Shown here: positions 8,357 through 15,033 of the stretch, piece after piece
Numbering within the stretch: the first letter of the stretch is position 1
Layout of the letters: every line of letters starts with the position of its first letter
DNA from: a virus
Length of the DNA: 21,869 bases
Reading direction: 5' to 3' (one strand)
Virus record (IMG/VR): IMGVR_UViG_3300042448_001677
Location: 1-21,869 of that record
Program-made: the position numbers and the translations under genes
The notes under the pieces: model-generated
Seen by the model: the letters and a program-made list of their open reading frames with translations, nothing else
What the model was told of the DNA's origin: nothing
Database searches by the model: none

Positions 8357-8526
8357 TGTATAAAAAATGTATTGACTCAATAACTGGAGAAGAAGCAAAA
8401 TGTGTTAATCGTTTATCAGATAACGCAATAATACCATTTGACGAATCAAATATGGACTATCAAGAATATTTAAAGTGGCTAGAAGAAGGAAATATTCCTG
8501 AGCCTTCTGATCTAGAGGAGGTATAA
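8356..8526 (+). CDS. Tiny tail-fibre partner protein (56 aa)
   Basis: The ATG at 8356 overlaps the previous stop (TAATG) and the frame runs 56 codons to the TAA at 8524-8526. The sequence ends DYQEYLKWLEEGNIPEPSD. I recall this pattern (D-Y-x-x-Y-x-x-W-L-x-x-G-N-x-P-x-P-x-D) from small phage proteins encoded beside, or at the ends of, tail-fibre genes. It is acidic, with Cys5 and Cys16. Its own 3' end supplies the ribosome site of the next gene. Conserved pattern, position and coupling make it a real gene; an assembly or accessory role is inferred. Confidence 0.75.
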   Translation: MYKKCIDSITGEEAKCVNRLSDNAIIPFDESNMDYQEYLKWLEEGNIPEPSDLEEV

Positions 8527-8527
8527 T
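8515..8527 (+). promoter_or_regulatory. Consensus ribosome site GAGGAGGT fused to a TATAAT hexamer
   Basis: GAGGAGGT (8515-8522) is a near-perfect Shine-Dalgarno sequence 11 nt from the ATG at 8534. TATAAT (8522-8527) overlaps its last base and ends 6 nt before the ATG, so a transcript starting 7 nt downstream would begin at the A of the ATG. No -35 is recognisable. The ribosome site is the safer reading. Confidence 0.5.
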
Positions 8528-8533
8528 AGTAAT

Positions 8534-9091
8534 ATGCCTGGATATTTAGTACCTACAAATACTGTTGATCAATCTACCACCGTTGGTGGATATAATATAT
8601 TTCAAGCAGTTAATAGTGGCTCTATATTACAAGTAAAAAATATTACAAAGACTGATGCACAGGTTATAAGTGGTGCATTGTGGAATGACATTTCTGGTTT
8701 ATCTTTATCAATTACCCCCACATATTCTAGTAGCAACATATTAATAATTGCAGATGTAAAGGCAGCTGGAGATACTGATGCAAGCGTTGTAAGATCTAGG
8801 GTACTTAGAGATTCAACGGCAATTGGAATTGGAGATGCCTCAAGTTCTAGACCAAGGTCCTTGTCAGAATTTTATATGGCATCAGGTGCTGGACCATTCT
8901 ATGTAGCACAGCTTGGTGGAAATATTTGGGACTCGCCCAACACAACATCTGCAATAACCTATAAAGTTCAATTGGGTGGGGACAGCAATGGCTCAACTGT
9001 ATTTATTAATAGAACTGAAGGCGATAGAGATACTGCTTATTACGATGGAAGATTTATATCTTCAATAACTTTAATGGAGATTGCAGGATAA
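8534..9091 (+). CDS. Short tail protein, paralogue of the 6778 gene
   Basis: 185 aa. The N-terminus MPGYLVPTNTVDQSTTVGGYN is a short adaptor; the next gene also starts MPGY. The body (residues about 30-185) is the same beta domain as at 6778: ILQVKNITKTDAQ, LSLSITPTYSSSNILI, RVLRDSTAIGIGDASSSRPRS, IWDSPNTTSAITYKVQL, VFINRTEGDRD, FISSITLMEIAG. The two share the pattern D-S-P-N-T-T-S, x-I-N-R and S-(T/S)-I-T-(I/L)-M-E-I-A. This domain is frequent in phage tail-tip proteins of unknown ligand. It probably forms a trimeric spike or fibre tip. Confidence 0.7.
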   Translation: MPGYLVPTNTVDQSTTVGGYNIFQAVNSGSILQVKNITKTDAQVISGALWNDISGLSLSITPTYSSSNILIIADVKAAGDTDASVVRSRVLRDSTAIGIGDASSSRPRSLSEFYMASGAGPFYVAQLGGNIWDSPNTTSAITYKVQLGGDSNGSTVFINRTEGDRDTAYYDGRFISSITLMEIAG

Positions 9092-9720
9092 TGCCAGGAT
9101 ATGTAAAGCCCCCAGTAAATGGACGTATAAACGGCACTATGGAAATGATACCGTCTCTTTCTACCCAAACCCCCCTAACAATTAAAGGGGCTGTATCTCA
9201 AACAGCAAACTTATTAAACATTCAGGATAGTAGTGGAACCGTAATAGGATCTATTGATTCATCTGGAAGACATGTAAGAAACAACCCCTCATTTTTAATT
9301 CGTAGTTCGGCTGGAACGGCATATAATGGTGGAGGCACATGGCTAGACATATCAAGGCTTTTAACATCTGGTGGGGTTTCTACGGCAATTGTAGATCATA
9401 ACATTGGTTCAAACTGGAATGCATCTACTGGAAGATTTACTGCCCCAGTTTCTGGAAGATATTTGTTTTATGCAGGTGGATGGACCAACTATAATGGTGC
9501 AGGAAATAGGTATGCAATTTCTTTTACTATCAATGATGGCTCTCTAACATATATTTCTGGAGCAAATACCTCTATAGCGGATTCACCTGTTGTATTTTCT
9601 CCAGTAATTTACAACCTTGCTGCAGGTGACTATATGATTTGCAAGATGTTTTCTTCCGTTGCAATGAATCTTGGAACAGGAAGTCATGCATTTTACTATG
9701 GGGGGTATTTAATAGGATAA
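9091..9720 (+). CDS. Tail-fibre protein with C1q/TNF-like head
   Basis: 209 aa, 1-nt overlap with the previous stop; AGGA lies just upstream. The N-terminus MPGYVKPPVNGRINGTMEM matches the first residues of the 8534 protein. The linker (TPLTIKGAVSQTANLLNIQD...IGSIDSSGRHVRNNPSF, residues about 28-70) is clearly related to the 3618 protein (LTVRGITSQTADIFDVQN). The C1q-like head (about 70-209) includes GRFTAPVSGRYLFYAGG and NLAAGDYMICKMF, ending in YYGGYLIG. DNA repeats shared with the 4889 gene (5225/9421 and 5503/9699) show recombination or recent duplication of the module. It is probably a receptor-binding head. Confidence 0.73.
   Translation: MPGYVKPPVNGRINGTMEMIPSLSTQTPLTIKGAVSQTANLLNIQDSSGTVIGSIDSSGRHVRNNPSFLIRSSAGTAYNGGGTWLDISRLLTSGGVSTAIVDHNIGSNWNASTGRFTAPVSGRYLFYAGGWTNYNGAGNRYAISFTINDGSLTYISGANTSIADSPVVFSPVIYNLAAGDYMICKMFSSVAMNLGTGSHAFYYGGYLIG
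9421..9443 (+). repeat. 23-nt exact direct repeat, copy 2 (with 5225-5247)
   Basis: Identical to 5225-5247 and lying at the equivalent place in a C1q-like head. Confidence 0.85.
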
Positions 9721-9724
9721 TGGC
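9699..9724 (+). repeat. 26-nt gene-junction repeat, copy 2 (with 5503-5528)
   Basis: One mismatch to copy 1. It spans the C-terminal GGYLIG codons, the stop and the overlapping start of the next gene. The downstream genes differ at the two sites (adaptor 'ISRLAISNP' at 5524, 'TIFPLDP' at 9720), so the repeat marks a border at which different genes have been joined. Confidence 0.85.
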
Positions 9725-10175
9725 TACTATATTTCCTTTAGACCCAGAACTTAATGATACATATACATCAGGCAGTGTTACTTGGATTTGGGACGGTGAA
9801 GCATGGGTAAGATCATTTGTTGATGATACCGTCAATACTGATGTTCTTGTAGATATTGTTTCACAAACTGTATCTATTACTGCAAATACCGCCACAACAA
9901 TTAGCTCCTTTGCTACAACAAAGTATAGAACTGCTGAGTTTATTGTTCAGGTAACACAGGGAACAGACTACTATTCCTCAAAGATATTTTTAATACATGA
10001 TGGCACCAATACAAAAATTACTCAGTATGGTATCCTTGAAAGCACAGTTAATGCAATTCCAGTAACAATATCATCTACAATATCTGGAGGAAATGTCCTT
10101 TTAAGAGCAACAGTAACAGATGCTTCCACATCTAATTGTTCTGTTAAAATAATCAGAACTGCGGTAACTGTTTAA
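9720..10175 (+). CDS. Small tail protein with MATIFPLDP adaptor
   Basis: 151 aa from the ATG at 9720 (1-nt overlap, AGGA upstream). A longer in-frame version from 9639 lies inside the previous gene and is rejected because MATIFPLDP is also the start of the gene at 15937. Residues 1-32 form that adaptor with an aromatic hairpin (WIWDGEAWVR). Residues about 45-151 (TVSITANTATTISSF, YYSSKIFLIHDGTNTKITQYGIL, GGNVLLRATVTD, VKIIRTAV) match the C-terminal module of the first gene in the window (SKILLAGDVSASDTVDITEYAII, GGGNILLKATVTN, VKVVST). It is therefore a two-module protein made from parts found elsewhere in the array. Structural role inferred. Confidence 0.7.
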   Translation: MATIFPLDPELNDTYTSGSVTWIWDGEAWVRSFVDDTVNTDVLVDIVSQTVSITANTATTISSFATTKYRTAEFIVQVTQGTDYYSSKIFLIHDGTNTKITQYGILESTVNAIPVTISSTISGGNVLLRATVTDASTSNCSVKIIRTAVTV

Positions 10176-10846
10176 TGATTAATCTAAAGGTAAAATCTGG
10201 TTTAGAGTCCAAAGAATATGGACAAAATATATTGCCACAAGTTGGAACAATTTTAATATATGCTGGAACTACAGCACCTGCTGGATGGCTTTTATGTAAT
10301 GGTTCAACCTTTGATCAAACCTTATATCCACAACTATATGCTCTTTTAGGTAATTCAAATACCCTCCCAGACTTAAGAGAAAGATATTTGATTGGTAAAG
10401 GCAGTGATAGTCTTACTTTAAATACAAATACTGGTTCAAGTAATCATGAGCATTCATATTCATATGCTGGTAATAATAGCAATAACACCGCAATTTCTCA
10501 TGCTCATAATGTTGGTACATATTTTAATGCAACCTATACCGCTCATGCACACTACTCATATTTAAATGTTGGCATTGATTTTTTTGGAAACAATGCTGCT
10601 AACTATAGAGCAGGAAGCTCTCAGAATATGACAACTCAAAACCATGAGCACTATACTGGTGGATATGCATCGGGATCAAACTATGCTGGATATAATCATG
10701 CACATAATGGAGCCATAACTAGAAATGATACGAATGCACCTGCACACGCTCACACTGTAGCATCAAGTGCAGCTGGGTATATTTCCTCAAACACCGCAAT
10801 TATACCTCCAACAATCTATTTAAACTTTATAGTTAAGGCAGGATAA
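10175..10846 (+). CDS. Tail-collar protein with HxH needle region
   Basis: 223 aa, 1-nt overlap with the previous stop. A phage tail-collar domain (Pfam Collar type) covers residues about 20-75: GTILIYAGTTAPAGWLLCNG, YPQLYALLG, LPDLRERYLIGKG. It is followed by a Gly/Asn/His-rich region with six His-x-His motifs (HEH at 91-93, then HAH, HAH, HEH, HAH, HAH) and the closing strand PPTIYLNFIVKAG. In T4, HxH motifs of trimeric gp37 and gp12 bind metal ions along a needle-like tip. The same layout suggests a metal-stabilised trimeric receptor-binding needle. It is the first of three consecutive collar paralogues. Confidence 0.82.
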   Translation: MINLKVKSGLESKEYGQNILPQVGTILIYAGTTAPAGWLLCNGSTFDQTLYPQLYALLGNSNTLPDLRERYLIGKGSDSLTLNTNTGSSNHEHSYSYAGNNSNNTAISHAHNVGTYFNATYTAHAHYSYLNVGIDFFGNNAANYRAGSSQNMTTQNHEHYTGGYASGSNYAGYNHAHNGAITRNDTNAPAHAHTVASSAAGYISSNTAIIPPTIYLNFIVKAG

Positions 10847-10847
10847 A

Positions 10848-11522
10848 ATGAGCAACTTTAACGTAAAAGATGGAGTACAAATAGCAGACAGCAAAAATCC
10901 ATTTTTCTTGCCAGGTGCAATTGTATCCTCAATGGTTGCAGCAACCCCTGATGGTTGGTTAAACTGTAATGGTCAAGAAGTTTTAATAACTCAGTATCAA
11001 GACCTATATACTTCAATTGGAACAACATATAACTTAGGCACTGAAACTGTAGGTTACTTTAGATTGCCAAATATGTCTTCAAGATATCTTATTCAGAAAA
11101 CATCTGGTAGTGGTATTTATGGAAACTCTAGCACACATAGCCACTCAACTTCTGCAAACTATGATTTAGCAGCAAAAACCGTAGATCATGGTCATCCAAC
11201 AAACAATTATGTAAATAACAATAACATTTACCATGCCCCAGGTGGTGGTGGATCAGGTGGTGGTACTGACAATAACCCACTAAATGCAAACAAAACTGGT
11301 TTTTCTTCTGGTGGTGCCTCTGGTGCAGGTCATTTCCACTCAGTAAACTGTGGTGGGAACCAAGATGGACCTTATGGAAATGATCATGGTCATGGAATGT
11401 CTACAGGTATTGGAAACTCTTCACAAAGTCATACGCATTCTGGGTCATTTGCAGCAGTAAACTCCAATAGTTCATCCATAAACCCACAAAGTTTTGTAAT
11501 AAATTATTTTATAAAGTCTTAA
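10848..11522 (+). CDS. Tail-collar protein with HxH needle region (second paralogue)
   Basis: 224 aa. AGGCAGGA lies 5 nt before the ATG. The N-terminus (MSNFNVKDGVQIAD) resembles that of the preceding gene (INLKVKSGLES). The collar domain covers residues about 21-88: GAIVSSMVAATPDGWLNCNG, YQDLYTSIGTTYNLG, FRLPNMSSRYLIQK. The distal part is Gly/Asn/Ser-rich with five HxH motifs (HSH, HGH, HFH, HGH, HTH) and a glycine run (GGGGSGGG) that could be a flexible loop. It closes with SFVINYFIKS. It is probably a trimeric metal-binding tip like its neighbours, with different loops. Confidence 0.82.
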   Translation: MSNFNVKDGVQIADSKNPFFLPGAIVSSMVAATPDGWLNCNGQEVLITQYQDLYTSIGTTYNLGTETVGYFRLPNMSSRYLIQKTSGSGIYGNSSTHSHSTSANYDLAAKTVDHGHPTNNYVNNNNIYHAPGGGGSGGGTDNNPLNANKTGFSSGGASGAGHFHSVNCGGNQDGPYGNDHGHGMSTGIGNSSQSHTHSGSFAAVNSNSSSINPQSFVINYFIKS

Positions 11523-11528
11523 GTAGGA

Positions 11529-11534
11529 TATAAT
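11529..11534 (+). promoter_or_regulatory. TATAAT placed 6 nt before the ATG at 11541
   Basis: In the 18-nt gap before the third collar gene lies a consensus -10 hexamer, 7 nt from hexamer end to the A of the ATG. The only ribosome-site-like bases (AGGA, 11525-11528) are 12 nt from the start, longer than usual. No -35 is obvious; the region at 11503-11512 is A/T only. Confidence 0.35.
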
Positions 11535-11540
11535 ATAAAC

Positions 11541-12278
11541 ATGACTAGCGTAGACTTAGAGGTAATATCTGGATATGATATTGACACAAACACCAATAGC
11601 TTTATTCCAGTTGGCTCAATTGTTTCCTATGGTCATAACTCTTTTTTAACAAACATTGATGAAATTGGAATGGTTCCCTGTGATGGAAGATCACTGAATA
11701 CATTTACATACAGCAATCTTCACAAAATAATTGGAAATATTTATGGTGGTACAGCATATTCTGCAGGAACAACAGACCAACCTTCTGCGGTTACAACCTT
11801 TAATGTTCCAACCTTAAACAATTCTGTTAAGTTTTTAGCAATGAAAAATGCTCAAGCGTTAAATGCATCTGGGGGTTCTGCATCGCACACCCACACAAAT
11901 TCTATAAATGCTACTACAACTGCTGGAACCTCAACCTTTGATCATGGTCACTACTGGTCAGCTTATGCACAGGCACAGGGAGAATATCACGCACACTATA
12001 TGGGTGGGTTTTATTTTGGAAACTCAAATACTCCAGCAAATCAACCAGTTGGAAAAGTTGATGGTAATCAGTCTGCTGCAGGGCGATACCATGCTCACAG
12101 TGGATATGTTCCTGCAATTGGATATGGAGCGTACACTGAACACGATCATTATGCAGATGGCAATATGTATACTGCAAGTGGAACTAATCATGATCATACG
12201 GTATCTGTATCAACAACTACTGCTGTTACAACGGCAGTACCGAACTACGCAACAGCAATGTTTTATATAAAAATATAA
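11541..12278 (+). CDS. Tail-collar protein with HxH needle region (third paralogue)
   Basis: 245 aa. The collar domain covers residues about 22-103: FIPVGSIVSYGHN, MVPCDGRSLNTFTYSNLHKIIGNIYGG, TFNVPTLNNSVKFLAMKN. It is followed by a His/Tyr/Ala-rich distal part with six HxH motifs (HTH, HGH, HAH, HAH, HDH, HDH) and the end strand PNYATAMFYIKI. The collar motif is more diverged than in the two preceding genes (GMVPCDGR instead of GWLLCNG). The start codon follows an unusual TATAAT-containing gap. It probably forms a trimeric needle tip on the same tail structure or an alternative to the other collar proteins. Confidence 0.8.
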   Translation: MTSVDLEVISGYDIDTNTNSFIPVGSIVSYGHNSFLTNIDEIGMVPCDGRSLNTFTYSNLHKIIGNIYGGTAYSAGTTDQPSAVTTFNVPTLNNSVKFLAMKNAQALNASGGSASHTHTNSINATTTAGTSTFDHGHYWSAYAQAQGEYHAHYMGGFYFGNSNTPANQPVGKVDGNQSAAGRYHAHSGYVPAIGYGAYTEHDHYADGNMYTASGTNHDHTVSVSTTTAVTTAVPNYATAMFYIKI

Positions 12279-12293
12279 GGATAGGAGGGTAAA

Positions 12294-12653
12294 ATGACAT
12301 ACAAGAAAATATTAGTGGGAGACAAGTTAATCTTTGGAGTATCTGATACCGAGTTTATTGACATAGATGGACACGAAAAGTTTAACTATTTTTGCAGTCT
12401 TTCTGAGTCTCATAAAGAAGATCTAATTCAAGACATAAAAGATGGTCTTATGGAGGCGGTAGAAGAAGAGCTATCATGCTTAGACACTGGATCACAAGAC
12501 CACTTGACAAAAACTATTGCATATGTTAGACTTATGCAAACAGTATCTTCATCTATTTACATAAATAATGAAACTTTAGCTAAGGAGCAAGAACAAGCAT
12601 TGCTACAGCAAAGTTTAATAGATCAAGCAGAAAATTGGAGTTTTAGTGAGTAA
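12294..12653 (+). CDS. Small acidic protein of unknown function
   Basis: 119 aa with a very strong ribosome site (TAGGAGGGT, 12282-12290). The N-terminal third (ILVGDKLIFGVSDTEFIDID) looks beta-stranded. The rest looks helical and acidic (ESHKEDLIQDIKDGLMEAVEEELSCLD, and a Gln/Glu-rich C-terminus ETLAKEQEQALLQQSLIDQAE). No known motif was recognised. It begins the cassette between the collar genes and overlaps the following gene by 8 nt, so the two are probably translated together. It could be an assembly partner for the neighbouring virion proteins; nothing in the sequence proves it. Confidence 0.65.
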   Translation: MTYKKILVGDKLIFGVSDTEFIDIDGHEKFNYFCSLSESHKEDLIQDIKDGLMEAVEEELSCLDTGSQDHLTKTIAYVRLMQTVSSSIYINNETLAKEQEQALLQQSLIDQAENWSFSE

Positions 12654-13368
12654 GAACGCAAAGCCAGTTATAGAGTTTGTGGAGGCTAAGGTTGGGTATT
12701 CAAAAATATTTGATGCACCAGTTTTAGCCTCTGCAACTATACCTAAGTGGTATAAAGATCAAAACCTAAACATTGGAGACAAGATGGTTTTGGATAAGAC
12801 GGGAACACCAGCGAGAACAATTAAGGCGTGTATGCCAGTGTTTGATTTAATTACCGCTGGATATGTTATTAAGTGTCCAGGAGATATACTTTTTCAAGTT
12901 GATGAAAACAATGTTCCCCTAACTTCCTGGTCCGTTGATGGAATGTCTCTGGTTCAATCACATTCAAAAGATCAGTTTAATAAGTTTTCTGTACCAGAGG
13001 GATATCATCCAGATGTAGCCCTAAAGTTTATCAATCCTTGGATTGTTAGAACCCCTCCAGGATACTCAACATTGTTTATAACGCCAGTAATGAGAGACGA
13101 GTTGCCATTTTATTGTGTACCAGCCATTGTTGATACTGACAAGCACCCATCTCCAGTAAACTTTCCATTCTTTATTAAGAAAGGTTTTGAAGGAATTGTA
13201 GGTTATGATACCCCAATGATTCAAATGATACCTTTTAGAAGAGAAGAATGGTCTCATAAAATATCAGAAGCTGATGAGCTTTTAGAGCACGTTGTTTGGC
13301 AACATGCTAAGAGAAAGATTCAAAATAGATATAAAACATTCTTTAGAACAAAGAAGGTATGGAAATGA
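12646..13368 (+). CDS. Conserved phage protein, 'PKWYKD' family, copy 1
   Basis: 240 aa. The GTG start is preferred because TGGAG precedes it and the reading overlaps the previous gene by only 8 nt. The ordered motifs are IPKWYKD (32-38), RTIKACMP (57-64), TAGYVIKCPGDILF (70-83), NPWIVRTPPGYSTLFITP (130-147), IVDTD (161-165), VNFPFFIKKG (171-180) and TPMIQMIPFRREEW (189-202). The C-terminus is basic. I recall such proteins from cyanophage-like and metagenomic phages, annotated only as hypothetical or DUF (possibly DUF6065; not verified). They are globular with no signal peptide or membrane span. The paired copy downstream and the adjoining glycosyltransferases are the only functional hints. 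Confidence 0.72.
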   Translation: MSKNAKPVIEFVEAKVGYSKIFDAPVLASATIPKWYKDQNLNIGDKMVLDKTGTPARTIKACMPVFDLITAGYVIKCPGDILFQVDENNVPLTSWSVDGMSLVQSHSKDQFNKFSVPEGYHPDVALKFINPWIVRTPPGYSTLFITPVMRDELPFYCVPAIVDTDKHPSPVNFPFFIKKGFEGIVGYDTPMIQMIPFRREEWSHKISEADELLEHVVWQHAKRKIQNRYKTFFRTKKVWK

Positions 13369-14075
13369 GAATAAAGAAAAAAACATTTGAGGTGTGGGCA
13401 GAAACACCAGAAATATCTAATCTTTTTCCAGAACCAGTTTCAGCAAAAGAATTAATTCCAAAATGGTATAAGGACCTGTCTAGATACTCTGTTGGAAATA
13501 AACTAACCATTGCAGAAAATGGTGGTGCTAATATGAGTGTAAAGGCATGTATGCCATTTTTAGATAGTTTAACATCTGGATATATAGTTAAACTGCACTG
13601 CGATATCCTTGTTGAATGGATAGATGATGATAACTTTACAATGAAATGGACTAGTGAAATACCACCATTAACACCAAGAGGAAAGCCCATAGCTGATTCA
13701 GTGCCAACAGCAGAAGGATACTCAACATTTTCTCAGGCTTGGGAAATTAAATATTGTTTTAAAGCACCAAAGGGATATAGTGTTTTAGTCACCCATCCTT
13801 TAAATAGGCTAGACCTGCCATTTATTGCTACTAGCGGAATTGTTGATGCAGATAATGGAATAGGAACTGGCGGTGTGCCGTTTGCACTTAAAAAGGGATT
13901 TTCTGGGATAATAGAAGCTGGGACACCAATTTTGCAAATGATACCATTTAAGAGAGAAGACTGGAAAAAAGAGTTAGTACCTTCTATGCAAACAGCAGGT
14001 TGGAGTGCCAGACCTAGAAATAAAATTACTGGGTGGTATAAAAATGAATTATGGAAAAGGAAGGTTTATGAATAA
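13365..14075 (+). CDS. Conserved phage protein, 'PKWYKD' family, copy 2
   Basis: 236 aa. The ATG at 13365 overlaps the previous stop (ATGA) with AAGAAGG 7 nt upstream; the ATG at 13359 is too close to that ribosome site. It shares the motif order of copy 1: IPKWYKD (31-37), MSVKACMP (57-64), TSGYIVKLHCDILV (70-83), APKGYSVLVTHP (134-145), GIVDAD (158-163), VPFALKKGFSGII (171-183), GTPILQMIPFKREDW (186-200). Copies are clearly homologous but well diverged, so they probably have different jobs or form a heteromer. Function unknown. Translationally coupled to both neighbours. Confidence 0.72.
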   Translation: MRIKKKTFEVWAETPEISNLFPEPVSAKELIPKWYKDLSRYSVGNKLTIAENGGANMSVKACMPFLDSLTSGYIVKLHCDILVEWIDDDNFTMKWTSEIPPLTPRGKPIADSVPTAEGYSTFSQAWEIKYCFKAPKGYSVLVTHPLNRLDLPFIATSGIVDADNGIGTGGVPFALKKGFSGIIEAGTPILQMIPFKREDWKKELVPSMQTAGWSARPRNKITGWYKNELWKRKVYE

Positions 14076-14395
14076 TGCTAGATTCAGATAAGCTTAACGA
14101 ATACATTAAAAAATTAGCAAGAACCTATGAGATGATGCAAGATAGAACTGGTAGACCAAATAAATACATCTATCCAGAAGACATCAAAGATGGTGCTGTT
14201 ACTTTTACCTTTGGTGTAGCCCTGCATCCATTTGGAGATGTAATTGATCTAGAAAAAGAAAATGTAACAATGAGGTCTGCCCTTCTTCTTCCATTTATAG
14301 ACAACAAGACATTTAACTTTGGTACCTTTAAAGACTTTTACAAAATGGTTGACATGTGGTACAACCGTGAACTATCACTTATTGAAGATGAATAA
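14075..14395 (+). CDS. Small conserved-looking protein of unknown function
   Basis: 106 aa. The ATG overlaps the previous stop by 1 nt and AAGGAAGG precedes it. The N-terminal half is helical and charged (LNEYIKKLARTYEMMQDRTGRPNKYIYPEDI). The rest has beta character (GAVTFTFGVALHPFGDVIDLEKENVTM) and an aromatic stretch (FNFGTFKDFYKMVDMWYNREL). It has no recognised motif. It sits between the PKWYKD pair and the glycosyltransferases and is coupled to both, so it most likely serves the same pathway. Confidence 0.62.
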   Translation: MLDSDKLNEYIKKLARTYEMMQDRTGRPNKYIYPEDIKDGAVTFTFGVALHPFGDVIDLEKENVTMRSALLLPFIDNKTFNFGTFKDFYKMVDMWYNRELSLIEDE

Positions 14396-15033
14396 TGAAG
14401 AAAGTAGCAATACTTACACCAGCCTATGATGGTTCTGTTTCTATAGAATACTCCTCAAGTCTGTTAAAATCAGCAATTCTTTTAAAAGAAAACGGGTATG
14501 AGCTTAGCCATCACTATATTAATGGGGAAGCTATTGTTCAAAGTGCAAGGAATAAATTATTATTTAATGCCTATCATAATCAATACGATTGTGTAGTTTG
14601 GATTGATTCAGATATTGATTGGGATCCAACAGACCTATTAAGATTGATTACTAGCCCTTTAGATGTTGTGGGTGCAACATATAGAAGAAAGACAATAAAA
14701 GAACTTTATGTTGCAAAGATACCTAATCTAGTTAATGGAGACATTATAGAGGTAGATGGCATTGGATTTGGATTTTTAAAAATGTCTAAAGAGGTAGTTA
14801 ATTCTTTATGGGAAGCAAATGAAAGTTATCAGGATGATGGCTTGCTATGTAAAAATGTATTTGAAGTCTTAGTAAAAGATAGCGAAATGTATTCTGAAGA
14901 CTATGTTGTTTGTGGTAAAATTAAAGACTTAGGAATTAAAGTTTATTTAGATAAGACAATTAATCTTTCTCACACATCAAAGATTAATCTAATAGGAAGT
15001 TTTTTGAATTGGGAAAAAAAATATTTGACATAG
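14395..15033 (+). CDS. GT-A fold (family 2-like) glycosyltransferase
   Basis: 212 aa. The N-terminal nucleotide-binding strand is VAILTPAYDGSVSIEY (4-19). A conserved SARNKL sits at 50-55, and the metal/sugar-nucleotide motif is WIDSDIDWDP (69-78, DSD at 71-73). A DGIGFGFLKM acceptor-loop region follows (121-130), then SED at 167-169 as the likely catalytic-base region and LSH at 191-193 as a possible extra metal ligand. At about 210 residues it is a minimal soluble GT-A domain with no membrane anchor. Such enzymes occur in many phages and may glycosylate virion proteins, modified DNA bases or host-surface polymers; the target cannot be read from sequence. The last 25 nt overlap the next gene. 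Confidence 0.8.
   Translation: MKKVAILTPAYDGSVSIEYSSSLLKSAILLKENGYELSHHYINGEAIVQSARNKLLFNAYHNQYDCVVWIDSDIDWDPTDLLRLITSPLDVVGATYRRKTIKELYVAKIPNLVNGDIIEVDGIGFGFLKMSKEVVNSLWEANESYQDDGLLCKNVFEVLVKDSEMYSEDYVVCGKIKDLGIKVYLDKTINLSHTSKINLIGSFLNWEKKYLT

Noticed and set aside
8350-8357. Further TATAAT hexamers (for example 6757, 8352, 9318, 10690, 18639) as promoters
   Set aside because: They lie within codons (often Gly-Tyr-Asn) or overlap a start codon with no sensible start-site position; in DNA this AT-rich the hexamer is common.
3618-12278. Diversity-generating retroelement acting on the adhesin heads
   Set aside because: No reverse transcriptase, no template/variable repeat pair with A-specific differences, and the two longer repeats found differ by none or one non-adenine-biased base. 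A remote element outside the window cannot be excluded.
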